47,957 nt of DNA from Desulfobacterales bacterium (GTDB lineage Bacteria; Desulfobacterota; Desulfobacteria; Desulfobacterales; JAHEIW01), in the NCBI GenBank assembly GCA_020348305.1, contig CP070746.1:3862927-3910883 (forward strand), written 5' to 3'. Positions 16,866 through 25,181 of the stretch are shown here, piece by piece. Numbering within the stretch: the first letter of the stretch is position 1; each line of letters begins with the position of its first letter. Both the position numbers and the translations under genes were made by a program. The notes beneath the pieces are model-generated. The model saw only the letters and a list, made by a program, of their open reading frames with translations. It made no database searches and was not told the DNA's origin.

Positions 16866-17960
16866 TCAGTATGGCGGTGCCAATCTCCGGAGCCCATGAG
16901 CTAGTACCAGAAAAAGGAACACGAGATTCCTGATGACAATGCCAGGAACGAAATAGCCGGGAAAACTCGACGAATCCCCATGCCCCGCCAATGTTCTCGC
17001 AACAGCAATTCCGAGTCGTTCCATCCAGCTAATGGTTCTCGGCCATTCAATGATGGCACTTAGCCAACTTTCAGGAATACCCTCCTTGCCCACCTGAGCA
17101 CCAATAATGGCACCAAGAATTGCGCCAGTAGTGTCAGTATCACCTCCCGCTAAAACTACCTCCTGCAAACCTCCTGAGAAGTCAGCGCCATAACGAAACC
17201 AGACCTCAAGGACGCAGGGCACCGTGTGGTAGATATAGCCAGAAATACCTTGCGTCGAGCCAATTGCTTCTGCGAAGGACGAGACTGATTCGCCTTTGGC
17301 CGCAGACTCCGCGGCTCTTTTGACGAGATCGATAAACTCAGTTGCCGACTCCTCTGTGAGTACCGATGTTAAGTCTCCCAGAAATCTTTCTGAAGAAATG
17401 GACGAATTCGTGCTGCTTTGGTAGGCCGCCAGAGCAACTGCAAGCGCTCCATAGAATGCCTTTGGATCGGAGTGTGTGATTTGAGTTGATGCCATTACGA
17501 ATCTGCGGAGGTCTTCGACGGAGTTTCCCATTGCTAACCCGATGATCGGACTTCTCATGGCCGGACCGTTTCCGGCAGAAAAGGTCCCACTGCGGTTTGG
17601 AGGGAATCCGATCCAAAGCTTTAGTATCGACTTGAGGGTCGCCAGGCCAACACCAGCAGGCAGGCCCAGCAACCACCATCGGAGCGATCGGGCAAGCTGC
17701 CTTTCAAACTCTTCAAACTCTCCCCTCGATCTCACCAGTGATTGCGCAACCAAACAAGCATGCTCAGTGTCATCTGAAACCATCCCCTTTCCGAATAGCA
17801 GATGATGACGCCCGACGTCGAAAAACAGACGTGAGACACGTCGAGGGGGTATACCCTCATAAGGGAGGCCAAGTGAGTCTCCCACAGCGGTCCCAAGCAG
17901 GCATCCTATGTAGGCTCTCTCTTTCACCAGCTCGAATATTAAAGCAAGTTCTCTATGCAT
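16866..17960 (-). CDS. ADP-ribosylglycohydrolase family protein
   Basis: This 364-residue protein of the DraG/ARH fold hydrolyses ADP-ribose from proteins or small molecules using two Mg ions. Metal ligands are visible: GCLLGTAVGDSLGLPYEG at residues 19-36, SDDTE at 62-66, and GGDTDTTGAILGAIIGA in the C-terminal third. The AGNGPAMRSPIIG motif lies between them. All core acidic ligands are present, so it should be active. The last 40 residues form a hydrophobic stretch (GIVIRNLVFLFLVLAHGLRRL), unusual for soluble DraG and perhaps a membrane tail. No nitrogenase genes or ADP-ribosyltransferase are nearby. It is a single gene with no clear operon. Confidence 0.85.
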   Translation of the reverse strand: MHRELALIFELVKERAYIGCLLGTAVGDSLGLPYEGIPPRRVSRLFFDVGRHHLLFGKGMVSDDTEHACLVAQSLVRSRGEFEEFERQLARSLRWWLLGLPAGVGLATLKSILKLWIGFPPNRSGTFSAGNGPAMRSPIIGLAMGNSVEDLRRFVMASTQITHSDPKAFYGALAVALAAYQSSTNSSISSERFLGDLTSVLTEESATEFIDLVKRAAESAAKGESVSSFAEAIGSTQGISGYIYHTVPCVLEVWFRYGADFSGGLQEVVLAGGDTDTTGAILGAIIGAQVGKEGIPESWLSAIIEWPRTISWMERLGIAVARTLAGHGDSSSFPGYFVPGIVIRNLVFLFLVLAHGLRRLAPPY

Positions 17961-18386
17961 TTTCTTGTGTGGTTAAACCGAATCTGTCCGATAAAATAAA
18001 AATTCAACCACATTGCCGCATTGCCCTTAATTTTATATCAATTATACCATATCCACCTGAAAATTAACAACATCCTTAACTTCATTCTGTTTGAACCAGC
18101 GTTAACATAATCCTACCCTGTCTGCTTTTTATACCAATTATGACAATTATGAAGACGCTATATAATTATGATAATAACTATCAAACAGGCAGAATGACCA
18201 TGACAGAACGTATCAGCGATATTGACGTTTCCAAAAACCTGAGATAACCATAACGTATCTGAAATTTTCTTAATTTTTGGATTGCCTCAACATACATGAA
18301 ATTTTGGTGAATTTGTGCTATTGGTAACCCATTTAGCAACTATTCCAGGAAAACAACATAACAAATTAGGCTGGACATTCGTATAA
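17961..18386. other. Intergenic region, possible gene scrap
   Basis: An AT-rich stretch without a real gene. A 15-codon frame at about 18199 (MTERISDIDVSKNLR, then stop) looks like the beginning of a lost gene. Repeated AATTATGA-type words precede it. No promoter or terminator can be supported. Confidence 0.3.
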
Positions 18387-19277
18387 ATGCAAAGGGTTTT
18401 TGCAAAAATATTTGTGACAATTATCTTCGGGCTTTCATTGCTTGAGACTTGTTTTTTGATTACCAACAAATTTGAAATTGGATCCGGATACGCTCATATA
18501 AATGACATGAACTTTTCCCAAGCGAACTTTAAAAAATTAGAGTTAAAGACTCCGAGCTCTCAGCTGGCATTGTTAAATAATGCAGACGGAAACTCCTATA
18601 AAAAAAGGGTTATCAAAATCTTTGGAACTGAAGAATCAGCATCCCAAAACTTGGGACTTGAAGAAATTGAGGGACGAATCAATTCATTTTTTTCATACCT
18701 TGATCAAAAACAATACGTAAAATCCTCTAAAATCTTTGACGGAGCAAAGCAACAATTTAAGCAAATATTTGAAATCCTAATAGCGAATTCTCCAATAGTT
18801 ACAAGAGAGACGGATTCTATAAATGACGTGCTCAAAAATGTTTTTTACTTCTATCGGGTTTTAGGCAAAGAAAGAATAACTCTTATAAAAGATATATTAG
18901 AAAAAGAGTCAGATACAATCGAAGCCTTAATGCATACCTTTTATCTGTGGTTCAGTGCGAAAAATGAAAACTCTAAACCTGTTTCGCCACGACCATCACT
19001 TGAACAATTATATGTATATGCTTGCTTCTTTTTGGAAACACTTGGAGGAAGGAATTACCTGTTCAGGCGAGATTCAAAAGTTAGAATTTTAACGTCATAT
19101 TATTGTGTGCTCATAATTGATCAAGCAAATATCGATGGTGTAAATTCAAACGGTATTGACATCAGACCTCATATTAAACTTGTATTAGAAGAAATAACCC
19201 AGCAAATTGGCCTTAATTATAAAAATCAGTATATTATGGAATTAGAGAAGTTAACAAAAAAGTATAAGTTGTCCTAA
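18387..19277 (+). CDS. Hypothetical AT-rich protein
   Basis: A protein of 296 residues with a hydrophobic N-terminal segment (FAKIFVTIIFGLSLLETCFL, about residues 5-24) that may be a signal anchor. The rest is Lys/Glu/Asn-rich and mostly helical. Its base composition is clearly more AT-rich than the flanking catabolic genes, which suggests horizontal acquisition. No ribosome-binding site is evident before ATG 18387. A later Met at about residue 42 (MNFSQANFKK) is an alternative start that would remove the hydrophobic segment. No family is recognised. It stands alone between the ADP-ribosylglycohydrolase and the catabolic island. Confidence 0.5.
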   Translation: MQRVFAKIFVTIIFGLSLLETCFLITNKFEIGSGYAHINDMNFSQANFKKLELKTPSSQLALLNNADGNSYKKRVIKIFGTEESASQNLGLEEIEGRINSFFSYLDQKQYVKSSKIFDGAKQQFKQIFEILIANSPIVTRETDSINDVLKNVFYFYRVLGKERITLIKDILEKESDTIEALMHTFYLWFSAKNENSKPVSPRPSLEQLYVYACFFLETLGGRNYLFRRDSKVRILTSYYCVLIIDQANIDGVNSNGIDIRPHIKLVLEEITQQIGLNYKNQYIMELEKLTKKYKLS

Positions 19278-19360
19278 ACAAAACCTTATAGTGTATTTAT
19301 CATTGTGTAATCTGCAATATTAACACGTACAAGGTGTAGTTGTTGCTACTTTTAAAAAAT

Positions 19361-20560
19361 TTAGTCTAAATCCTTGTAATACCGCTGGGCAGCTTTGTGA
19401 TCGAAGTCTACTATCATTTCTAATGCTTTTTCAGGATTGATTGATAGATCTACTTCCATGCCGTTTCCCATTCGAATAATTTGCATCTGGAACCAAGCAG
19501 TTCCCGCGCCGAACGGTAAGTCGAAGGAAAATCTATCCTCCGCGCGTGGGCACGTATCTGTGGTTCCAGCTAAAAGCTTACGAGGTAGCTCAGCGTCGAC
19601 CACCAGCGGACGCGCAAGCCCAATAAGATCTAGGCCATACTCAAGCGCATGCATTATTCCCGCGCGAGTACGAAAACCTCCGGTCACCATGACAGGAGCA
19701 TTAATGGTCTTCTTTATGGTGCTGGCATAATCCAGAAAATAGCCTTCAGGCGCAAGGTTGCCTGTCGAAGGTGCCCGGTCGGGTACAGCATCGTCATCGC
19801 TTTTATGAATACGACCGCTGATGGCAAGAAGATCAATGTGTTCACGATCGAGCCAACGGGCCACTTGTTGGCTTTCGGCAAAGGAGAACCCTCCCTCTTG
19901 AAAGTCTGTCGCATTGAGCTTGACCGCAATCGGGTAGTCCTCACCAATTTTAACGCGAACTGCTCGGACAATCTCTATAAGTAGGCGTGCACGGTTCTCC
20001 AAACTGCCGCCCCAGTCATCAATTCTCTGGTTAAACCGTGGTGACAGAAATTGGCTCAATAAAAAGCCGTGTGCTGCATGGATTTCGATTCCAGTAAATC
20101 CCACTTCCCTTGAGATTGCAGCGGCATTCGCATAGCATTCAATCAGATCAAGAATATCGGGCTCCGTCATCGCTTGCGGCTGATTTCCGCGAACGGGCAC
20201 TGCGGATGGAGCTAAAGGATTGGAATTGATTTCAGGAAACGTTAACGCACCTGCATGACCTAGCTGCGCCCAGAAATGATTCCCTGCAATCGTACCCGCA
20301 GCCGTCATAGCCCGCAACACCTTTTTTCCTTCCGGTCGGTCCAAGGCAATATTTCCCGGACGTTCTGGGTGGCGATGATCGACTTGCACTTCACCGATTA
20401 TCAACAAGCCTGCTCCTCCTTCTGACCAGCGCCGATAAAGACGACAATGTTTTTCAGTAGCATGATTTTGACTGTCAGCCAGGCCGTCCGACATGGCGGC
20501 TTTAACAATGCGGTTTTTAATTACAGCGCCTGAGGGTAAAGTTAAGGATGTATCCAACAT
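19361..20560 (-). CDS. Old Yellow Enzyme-type NADH:flavin oxidoreductase
   Basis: This 399-residue FMN-binding TIM barrel resembles the N-terminal domain of 2,4-dienoyl-CoA reductase and YqjM. It should reduce an activated C=C bond using NAD(P)H. FMN and substrate residues are visible: QLGHAGA (residues 99-105), EIHAAHGFLLSQFLSPRFNQ (159-178, with H161 and H164), DDWGGSLENR (181-190) and VTGGFRTRAG later. The position after HG is normally the proton-donating Tyr but is Phe166 here. There is no FAD/NAD domain, so a reductase partner or direct NAD(P)H use is needed. It is followed on the same strand, 88 bases upstream in transcription order, by an alpha/beta hydrolase. Confidence 0.85.
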   Translation of the reverse strand: MLDTSLTLPSGAVIKNRIVKAAMSDGLADSQNHATEKHCRLYRRWSEGGAGLLIIGEVQVDHRHPERPGNIALDRPEGKKVLRAMTAAGTIAGNHFWAQLGHAGALTFPEINSNPLAPSAVPVRGNQPQAMTEPDILDLIECYANAAAISREVGFTGIEIHAAHGFLLSQFLSPRFNQRIDDWGGSLENRARLLIEIVRAVRVKIGEDYPIAVKLNATDFQEGGFSFAESQQVARWLDREHIDLLAISGRIHKSDDDAVPDRAPSTGNLAPEGYFLDYASTIKKTINAPVMVTGGFRTRAGIMHALEYGLDLIGLARPLVVDAELPRKLLAGTTDTCPRAEDRFSFDLPFGAGTAWFQMQIIRMGNGMEVDLSINPEKALEMIVDFDHKAAQRYYKDLD

Positions 20561-20648
20561 GTTGGTTTAGTTCCTGCAATTAACAATTTATCAGAGAAAA
20601 AACCTCTGCGCGACTTTCTCGGCAGCTATCAAACTCTACTTTATTGTA

Positions 20649-21431
20649 TTAATAACTTGGCTTTGATCTCGGTTCTACGCCAGATAAAAATGACTCCAAG
20701 AAATCCATGAATTTCTCCGGCGCTTCCACTGGAGCCATATGAGCACAGCCCGATAACTCCACTAAGCTGGCATCAAAGAGCTCACAAAGACGTTTCCCAA
20801 CATCAGGTGGGATGCTGGTGTCTAATGATCCGTTGACCACGAGGGTTGGTATATGAGATACAGACTTGAGTCGCGAAGCGACGTTGAGCTTGGCAATGGC
20901 GCGCCAAGTTTGAGCATTGATTATAGGGTCTGCTTCCAATAAGAGTTTTTCGATTGCTGCCACCACGTCAGAATGCTTATCGGTAAATTCTGGCGAAAAC
21001 CAGCGCTCTAAGGTGGGCTTTACAATGGCTGTCATACCTCCTTGCTGCACTGCTCTCGCTCGCTCCTCGAGGATCTTGGCAGCAGCTGGATTAACCTCGC
21101 AAATAGTGTCGCATAGCGTTAAAGAGGCAATAGATGACGGGTTTTTAACAGCTAACATTTGGGCTACCATGCCACCAAGGGAAAGACCAACAAAGTGGGC
21201 GGGCCAAAAGGATTGCTTCTGGAGTGTTTCATAGAGATCATCTGCCATCCCTTCTATGCTCAAGGGCGCTTTGGGCTTAGGTGATCGACCATGGCCCGGC
21301 AAGTCCACCGCGAGTACGTAAAATAGTTTGGCTAACCGGGGGATATGCTGCCACCAAATGCTCCCGGATGTACCAACCGGGTGAAGCAGGACCAATGGAG
21401 GCCCCTGCCCGGCTTCCTGAATCCACAACAT
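20649..21431 (-). CDS. Alpha/beta hydrolase, enol-lactonase-like
   Basis: This 260-residue hydrolase resembles 3-oxoadipate enol-lactonases and related ring-product hydrolases. The nucleophile elbow is GLSLGG with Ser84. The oxyanion region is LHPVGTSGSIWW near residues 16-27, the acid lies in GSLDTS, and the catalytic His is H231 in SGCAHMAPVEAP. The DLPGHGRSPKP block at 43-53 is typical. It probably cleaves a lactone, thioester or C-C bond in the compound handled by the neighbouring OYE; the exact substrate is unknown. ATG 21431 is preceded by AGGAGG on the reverse strand. It is divergent from the TRAP transporter. Confidence 0.8.
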   Translation of the reverse strand: MLWIQEAGQGPPLVLLHPVGTSGSIWWQHIPRLAKLFYVLAVDLPGHGRSPKPKAPLSIEGMADDLYETLQKQSFWPAHFVGLSLGGMVAQMLAVKNPSSIASLTLCDTICEVNPAAAKILEERARAVQQGGMTAIVKPTLERWFSPEFTDKHSDVVAAIEKLLLEADPIINAQTWRAIAKLNVASRLKSVSHIPTLVVNGSLDTSIPPDVGKRLCELFDASLVELSGCAHMAPVEAPEKFMDFLESFLSGVEPRSKPSY

Positions 21432-21564
21432 TTCTCATATCCTCCTAACTATAGATGCATTCTTTGTCGCCAAGTGAAAAATGGTTTGTTTTGATATATT
21501 GCACGGTTTGAACTCGCAGTCAATCCCAGCGGATATGGAGATAGATATGATCCCTAAAAAATCA

Positions 21565-21593
21565 TTGACTTTTGCAATATTCCAATTTAATTT
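21565..21593 (+). promoter_or_regulatory. Promoter of the TRAP operon
   Basis: TTGACT (21565-21570) and TAATTT (21588-21593) are separated by exactly 17 bases, upstream of the TRAP binding-protein gene and in the divergent gap with the hydrolase. Transcription would begin near 21600, leaving a leader of about 220 nt. Nothing else is seen in the 21432-21823 gap except the operator-like site. Confidence 0.45.
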
Positions 21594-21610
21594 AACAAAA
21601 TTCCTATAAC

Positions 21611-21622
21611 GACCAGTCGGTC
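21611..21622. promoter_or_regulatory. TetR-like operator
   Basis: GACCAGTCGGTC is a near-palindrome with GACC/GGTC arms, the type of sequence bound by TetR-family repressors of acyl-CoA catabolism. It lies just past the predicted transcription start at about 21600, where repressor binding would block elongation. No regulator gene is adjacent. Confidence 0.35.
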
Positions 21623-21823
21623 TGCTTGTGGTCGTGTTGTTCTTCTCCCAAAAGGGTATCCGTGCTGCCCAAAAAACAAACAGCCTATTTTGACTCTTAA
21701 CAGCGCAAGGCTTTGGTAATAGAGTCCAACCTCAATGAAGCAGTTAGTTCTAAAGTTAAGTCTTTGTAATTTTATTTCCATTATGATGTGATTGGGACTA
21801 TCAACACAAAGAGGAGGTGCACA

Positions 21824-22939
21824 ATGGCTAAAGGTAAAAGAGATGACAAGAGATTAGGCCTGGTGGTTGTAATACTGCTATTTTTGTTTTTTAGCATGAT
21901 TTTTGGCTTCGAGGCCTCAACGGTTGCCGCTGCAGACACCAAACCGGTGGAATTAAAGTGGGCCGTGTTTGTGACCAGGGATTTACATTCGATGCCACCC
22001 TTGATTCAATGGACCAAGGACATAGAGACGCAAACAAAGGGGGCCGTCAAAATCAAAATGTATTTTTCAGGAGAAATCGCACAGACAAAGGATCTGGTTC
22101 ACCTTTGCCGCACCGGAAGTATCGACGTAATAAGCACTCCACCAGTTTATTATACAGGCCTTTTTCCCCTGAATGGCGTTTTGCAGACGTACTACCCATT
22201 AAATAAGACGGTTGCGCAAGCGGTATATTCCTGGAGAGGACTACTTCGCGATGTACCGGAGATCCAGGGAGAATTTAAAAGGCACAACATGTATCTTATC
22301 AATCGATCCTGTCTTGGGACATATAAGTTAGTTTCTAAAAAGCCGGTTCAGAATTTGTCTGACCTTGAAGGGATGAAATTGAGAATCATTGGCGGTGATT
22401 ATCCTTCTAAAATGGTTAAGGCATCCGGGGCTGTCGCTGTCTTCCAGGCAATGCAGGATGTGTATGAGGGGTTCATGCGGGGAGTAACAGATGGCGTATT
22501 GTTGGATGTGCCTGCCATTGCTACTTACCGCCTGTATGAGATAGGCAAGTACGTAGGCTTTCCCTGGGGTTCGGTACTGGGGTGGTCTAATTCTATCAAC
22601 TTGGATGTATGGGAAAAGCTAACACCGGAAGTGAAAGAGGTCATTCAGCAGACTTCAATCGAATGGGGGGCTCGGGATCTCCAGAATATGTTGACCAACG
22701 AAATTAAATATACCGAACAGTTGAAGCAGCAAGGGGTTCAGTTTCTAGACTTCGATAAAAAGGATTATCAAACCATTATTGAGGGAGCAGGAGATCCGTA
22801 TGAGCACTGCCAGAAATTTTTGCTCAACGCTAAGGTGGATCCAAAAGTTGTCGATAATTTTATAAAGCGTTGGCGGGAGCTAAACGAGGAATACGAAAAG
22901 AACTACTTGATTCCGGGAAAGAAGTGGCAATACCAGTAG
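21824..22939 (+). CDS. dctP: TRAP transporter substrate-binding protein
   Basis: This 371-residue periplasmic protein has a signal peptide (positive start MAKGKRDDKR, hydrophobic core to about residue 32, cleavage near VAAADT). The mature part is a DctP-fold binding protein (LKWAVFVTRDLHSMPPLIQW...). The conserved carboxylate-contacting region SDLEGMKLRIIGG is present near residue 187. It captures an organic acid and delivers it to the DctQM permease encoded downstream. The open frame begins at 21788, but ATG 21824 is chosen for its GAGGAGGTG 5 bases upstream. A gap of 381 bases with a stem-loop separates it from dctQ. Confidence 0.9.
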   Translation: MAKGKRDDKRLGLVVVILLFLFFSMIFGFEASTVAAADTKPVELKWAVFVTRDLHSMPPLIQWTKDIETQTKGAVKIKMYFSGEIAQTKDLVHLCRTGSIDVISTPPVYYTGLFPLNGVLQTYYPLNKTVAQAVYSWRGLLRDVPEIQGEFKRHNMYLINRSCLGTYKLVSKKPVQNLSDLEGMKLRIIGGDYPSKMVKASGAVAVFQAMQDVYEGFMRGVTDGVLLDVPAIATYRLYEIGKYVGFPWGSVLGWSNSINLDVWEKLTPEVKEVIQQTSIEWGARDLQNMLTNEIKYTEQLKQQGVQFLDFDKKDYQTIIEGAGDPYEHCQKFLLNAKVDPKVVDNFIKRWRELNEEYEKNYLIPGKKWQYQ

Positions 22940-23056
22940 GATAAAAGAGTCTAGTGATACTTGGAGAGAGGATCTATTTATCTCTCGAGTACGTGCTTGC
23001 AAAAATTGGCGCTATAAACAATCCTTTCCACCGGACATTTTTCTTTTATCGGACTA

Positions 23057-23101
23057 CCCCTGCCGATGTTCAAGGCCCGATGCGATGAGCCTCGGCAGGG
23101 G
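23057..23101 (+). repeat. Stem-loop between dctP and dctQ
   Basis: CCCCTGCCGA (23057-23066) pairs perfectly with TCGGCAGGGG (23092-23101) across 25 bases. There is no T-run, so it is not a simple terminator. It could stabilise the dctP message or attenuate the permease genes. The rest of 22940-23320 holds no gene I can support. Confidence 0.55.
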
Positions 23102-23320
23102 ATAAGTTTACTCAAGGAAGGCGATCTGGTTTCTAAAAGGATGATGGGGTGTATTTTTCCGCTCAATCCGCAGAAAGAGCCAATCCCTTATGATGCCCAT
23201 CGAAACGCATTGGGTCCCGCCCTGGATCCGATTTTTTACACCAATTTCTGCAATCTATCATTTCTAAAAAAGATTCAAAAACCCTGAGGCGCTTAAGATT
23301 AAATCTAACTAGGAGGATAA

Positions 23321-23827
23321 ATGGAATCTATTTATAGCGTACCTGGGGCAAAAGCTGCCCGGGGTCTTGCGGTTCTGGGGTTTGCTGTATTAGTAATCAT
23401 GGCGATATGGATTCTGATTGATGTATTTTCCGGGATTTTCAGGTGGGGATTTCCGGGCATGGTCCAATGGGTGGAGGTCTTAAATGTCATCTGTATTGCT
23501 CTGCCGCTTCCGTTTGTGACAATCCGACGGAAGCACATTTATATGACCATTATTCAACAGCGTATATCAGATGAGAAGAACCGTATTCTTGATATTATTG
23601 TTTTTATCCTAGTGTTTTTGTTTTCCGCGGTACTGGCCTGGCGCGTTAGTTTGGAAGCCTTGTACAGCTTAAAATATTGGGAATCAACCGATGTAGGAAT
23701 CACTGTGTATTGGTTCCCAGGTAAAATTGGGTTGGCTATCGGCTTCATATTGATGACATTAGCAGTCGGCTTACAAATTATCAGTGCAATTAGGAAGAAA
23801 GTGGAAGAAAATGGGAGTCAAAAATGA
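23321..23827 (+). CDS. dctQ: TRAP transporter small permease
   Basis: A 168-residue membrane protein with four predicted helices (about residues 14-36, 46-63, 86-107, 131-151). This is the length and topology of DctQ. The RRKHIYM motif at residues 68-74 (usual R+..H) is characteristic. It bridges the binding protein and DctM in the Na-dependent transporter. AGGAGG lies 5 bases before ATG 23321, and the stop overlaps the dctM start (ATGA), so the two are translationally coupled. Confidence 0.9.
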   Translation: MESIYSVPGAKAARGLAVLGFAVLVIMAIWILIDVFSGIFRWGFPGMVQWVEVLNVICIALPLPFVTIRRKHIYMTIIQQRISDEKNRILDIIVFILVFLFSAVLAWRVSLEALYSLKYWESTDVGITVYWFPGKIGLAIGFILMTLAVGLQIISAIRKKVEENGSQK

Positions 23828-25143
23828 ACGATCCACTGCTTATCGGGTTTCTGAGCCTGGGTGCGATGATCGGTCTGGCGGTAATGGGCGTACCCATTGC
23901 GGTTGCGGCAGGTATCGTGGGAATAAGCGGCCTTATTTTAGATATTGGAATAAGTGGGGCCTTCGGAATAATTGGCACGCTCCCTTACTCGGTCTTAGCC
24001 AATTTCGGGATATCTTTAATACCACTTTTTTTTCTGATGGGGGATTTTGCTGCTCAAGCGGGCATCGCCAAAGATGCTTTTGACTCCGCCTATAAGCTAT
24101 TTGGAAGGATACGCGGAGGCTTAGCGATGGCCACCACAATGGGCAGTGCTCTCTCCGCGGCAACGATGGGTTCATCGCTGGCCAATGCAGCCCTTTTCAC
24201 CCGGATAGCCCTCCCCCCGATGCTGAACTACAATTACAATAGGAGCCTTGCGCTGGGATGTATTGCTGCGGCCGGGACCTTTGCGATCATGATCCCTCCC
24301 AGTATCACGTTTGTACTTTATGGAATTGTCACTCAGCAATCCATAGGCGCCCTTCTCTTAGCCGGTATTGTCCCGGGGATCATCAGTGCCGTAACATATT
24401 TATCATACATTTTCATTCGGTGCCATGTGAATCCAAAGTTAGCTCCTATCCCTAAAGTAACATTCTCAAGGAGTGAGAAGTTGAGAGGGTTAGTTCAGCT
24501 TTGGGCCATCTTTTTCCTTTTCTTTTTAGTTATGGGGGGCATTTATGCCGGTTATTTCACTCCCTCGGCCGGAGGTGCAGTCGGCGCCTTTGGCGCCTTT
24601 GTTCTCGCCATCGTTAAAAGGAGGCTTTCCTGGAAGGTTTTTCGAAAAGTAAGCGTAGAAACCGTGCAAAGCACGACAGCTATAATGATAATTCTTGTCG
24701 GTGCCTTTTTGCTTGGCAGACACTTAATACTATGCGGGTTCACAGAAGCGCTTGTCGAGCTCTGTTCTGGGGGAGGAGCTATCCCGGGATGGTTTGTCAT
24801 GGTTTTATTCTCCGCAATGTACCTTTTGCTGGGATGTGTGATGGAAACCGTTTCGATGCTGGTAACTACGATGCCATTCGTTTATCCCGTAGTCACGGCT
24901 TTGGGATATGACGGTATCTGGTTTGGGGTCATTTTTGTGAAGCTTGCGGAATTAGGGATGGTGACACCCCCTCTCGGGGCCAATCTTTTTGTAGTCAGCG
25001 CAACAGCTGGTGATGAAACCAGCGTGATGGATGTGGTGAAAGGAATAGTCCCCTTTTTGATGTTAGATATTCCGATTTTAGCAATTTTAATTGCATTTCC
25101 AGAAATATCCACATACCTACCTTCCAAAATGTATGGCCATTAG
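23824..25143 (+). CDS. dctM: TRAP transporter large permease
   Basis: This 439-residue inner-membrane protein with about twelve helices is the ion-coupled transport subunit. Typical blocks are GVPIAVAAGIVGI near residue 22, MGSALSAATMGSSLANAALF near 105, IMIPPSITFVLYG around 157 and GMVTPPLGANLFV near 379, where the sodium and substrate sites lie. It overlaps dctQ by four bases. The multidomain OYE begins 38 bases downstream on the same strand, so transport and first reduction are probably co-transcribed. Confidence 0.9.
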   Translation: MNDPLLIGFLSLGAMIGLAVMGVPIAVAAGIVGISGLILDIGISGAFGIIGTLPYSVLANFGISLIPLFFLMGDFAAQAGIAKDAFDSAYKLFGRIRGGLAMATTMGSALSAATMGSSLANAALFTRIALPPMLNYNYNRSLALGCIAAAGTFAIMIPPSITFVLYGIVTQQSIGALLLAGIVPGIISAVTYLSYIFIRCHVNPKLAPIPKVTFSRSEKLRGLVQLWAIFFLFFLVMGGIYAGYFTPSAGGAVGAFGAFVLAIVKRRLSWKVFRKVSVETVQSTTAIMIILVGAFLLGRHLILCGFTEALVELCSGGGAIPGWFVMVLFSAMYLLLGCVMETVSMLVTTMPFVYPVVTALGYDGIWFGVIFVKLAELGMVTPPLGANLFVVSATAGDETSVMDVVKGIVPFLMLDIPILAILIAFPEISTYLPSKMYGH

Positions 25144-25181
25144 AGTGACCTTTCAATGTGGTCATTTGAAAGGAGATATGA

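Noticed and set aside
23066..23287. 73-residue frame between dctP and dctQ
   Set aside because: It spans the stem-loop, has no ribosome-binding site and no recognisable sequence.
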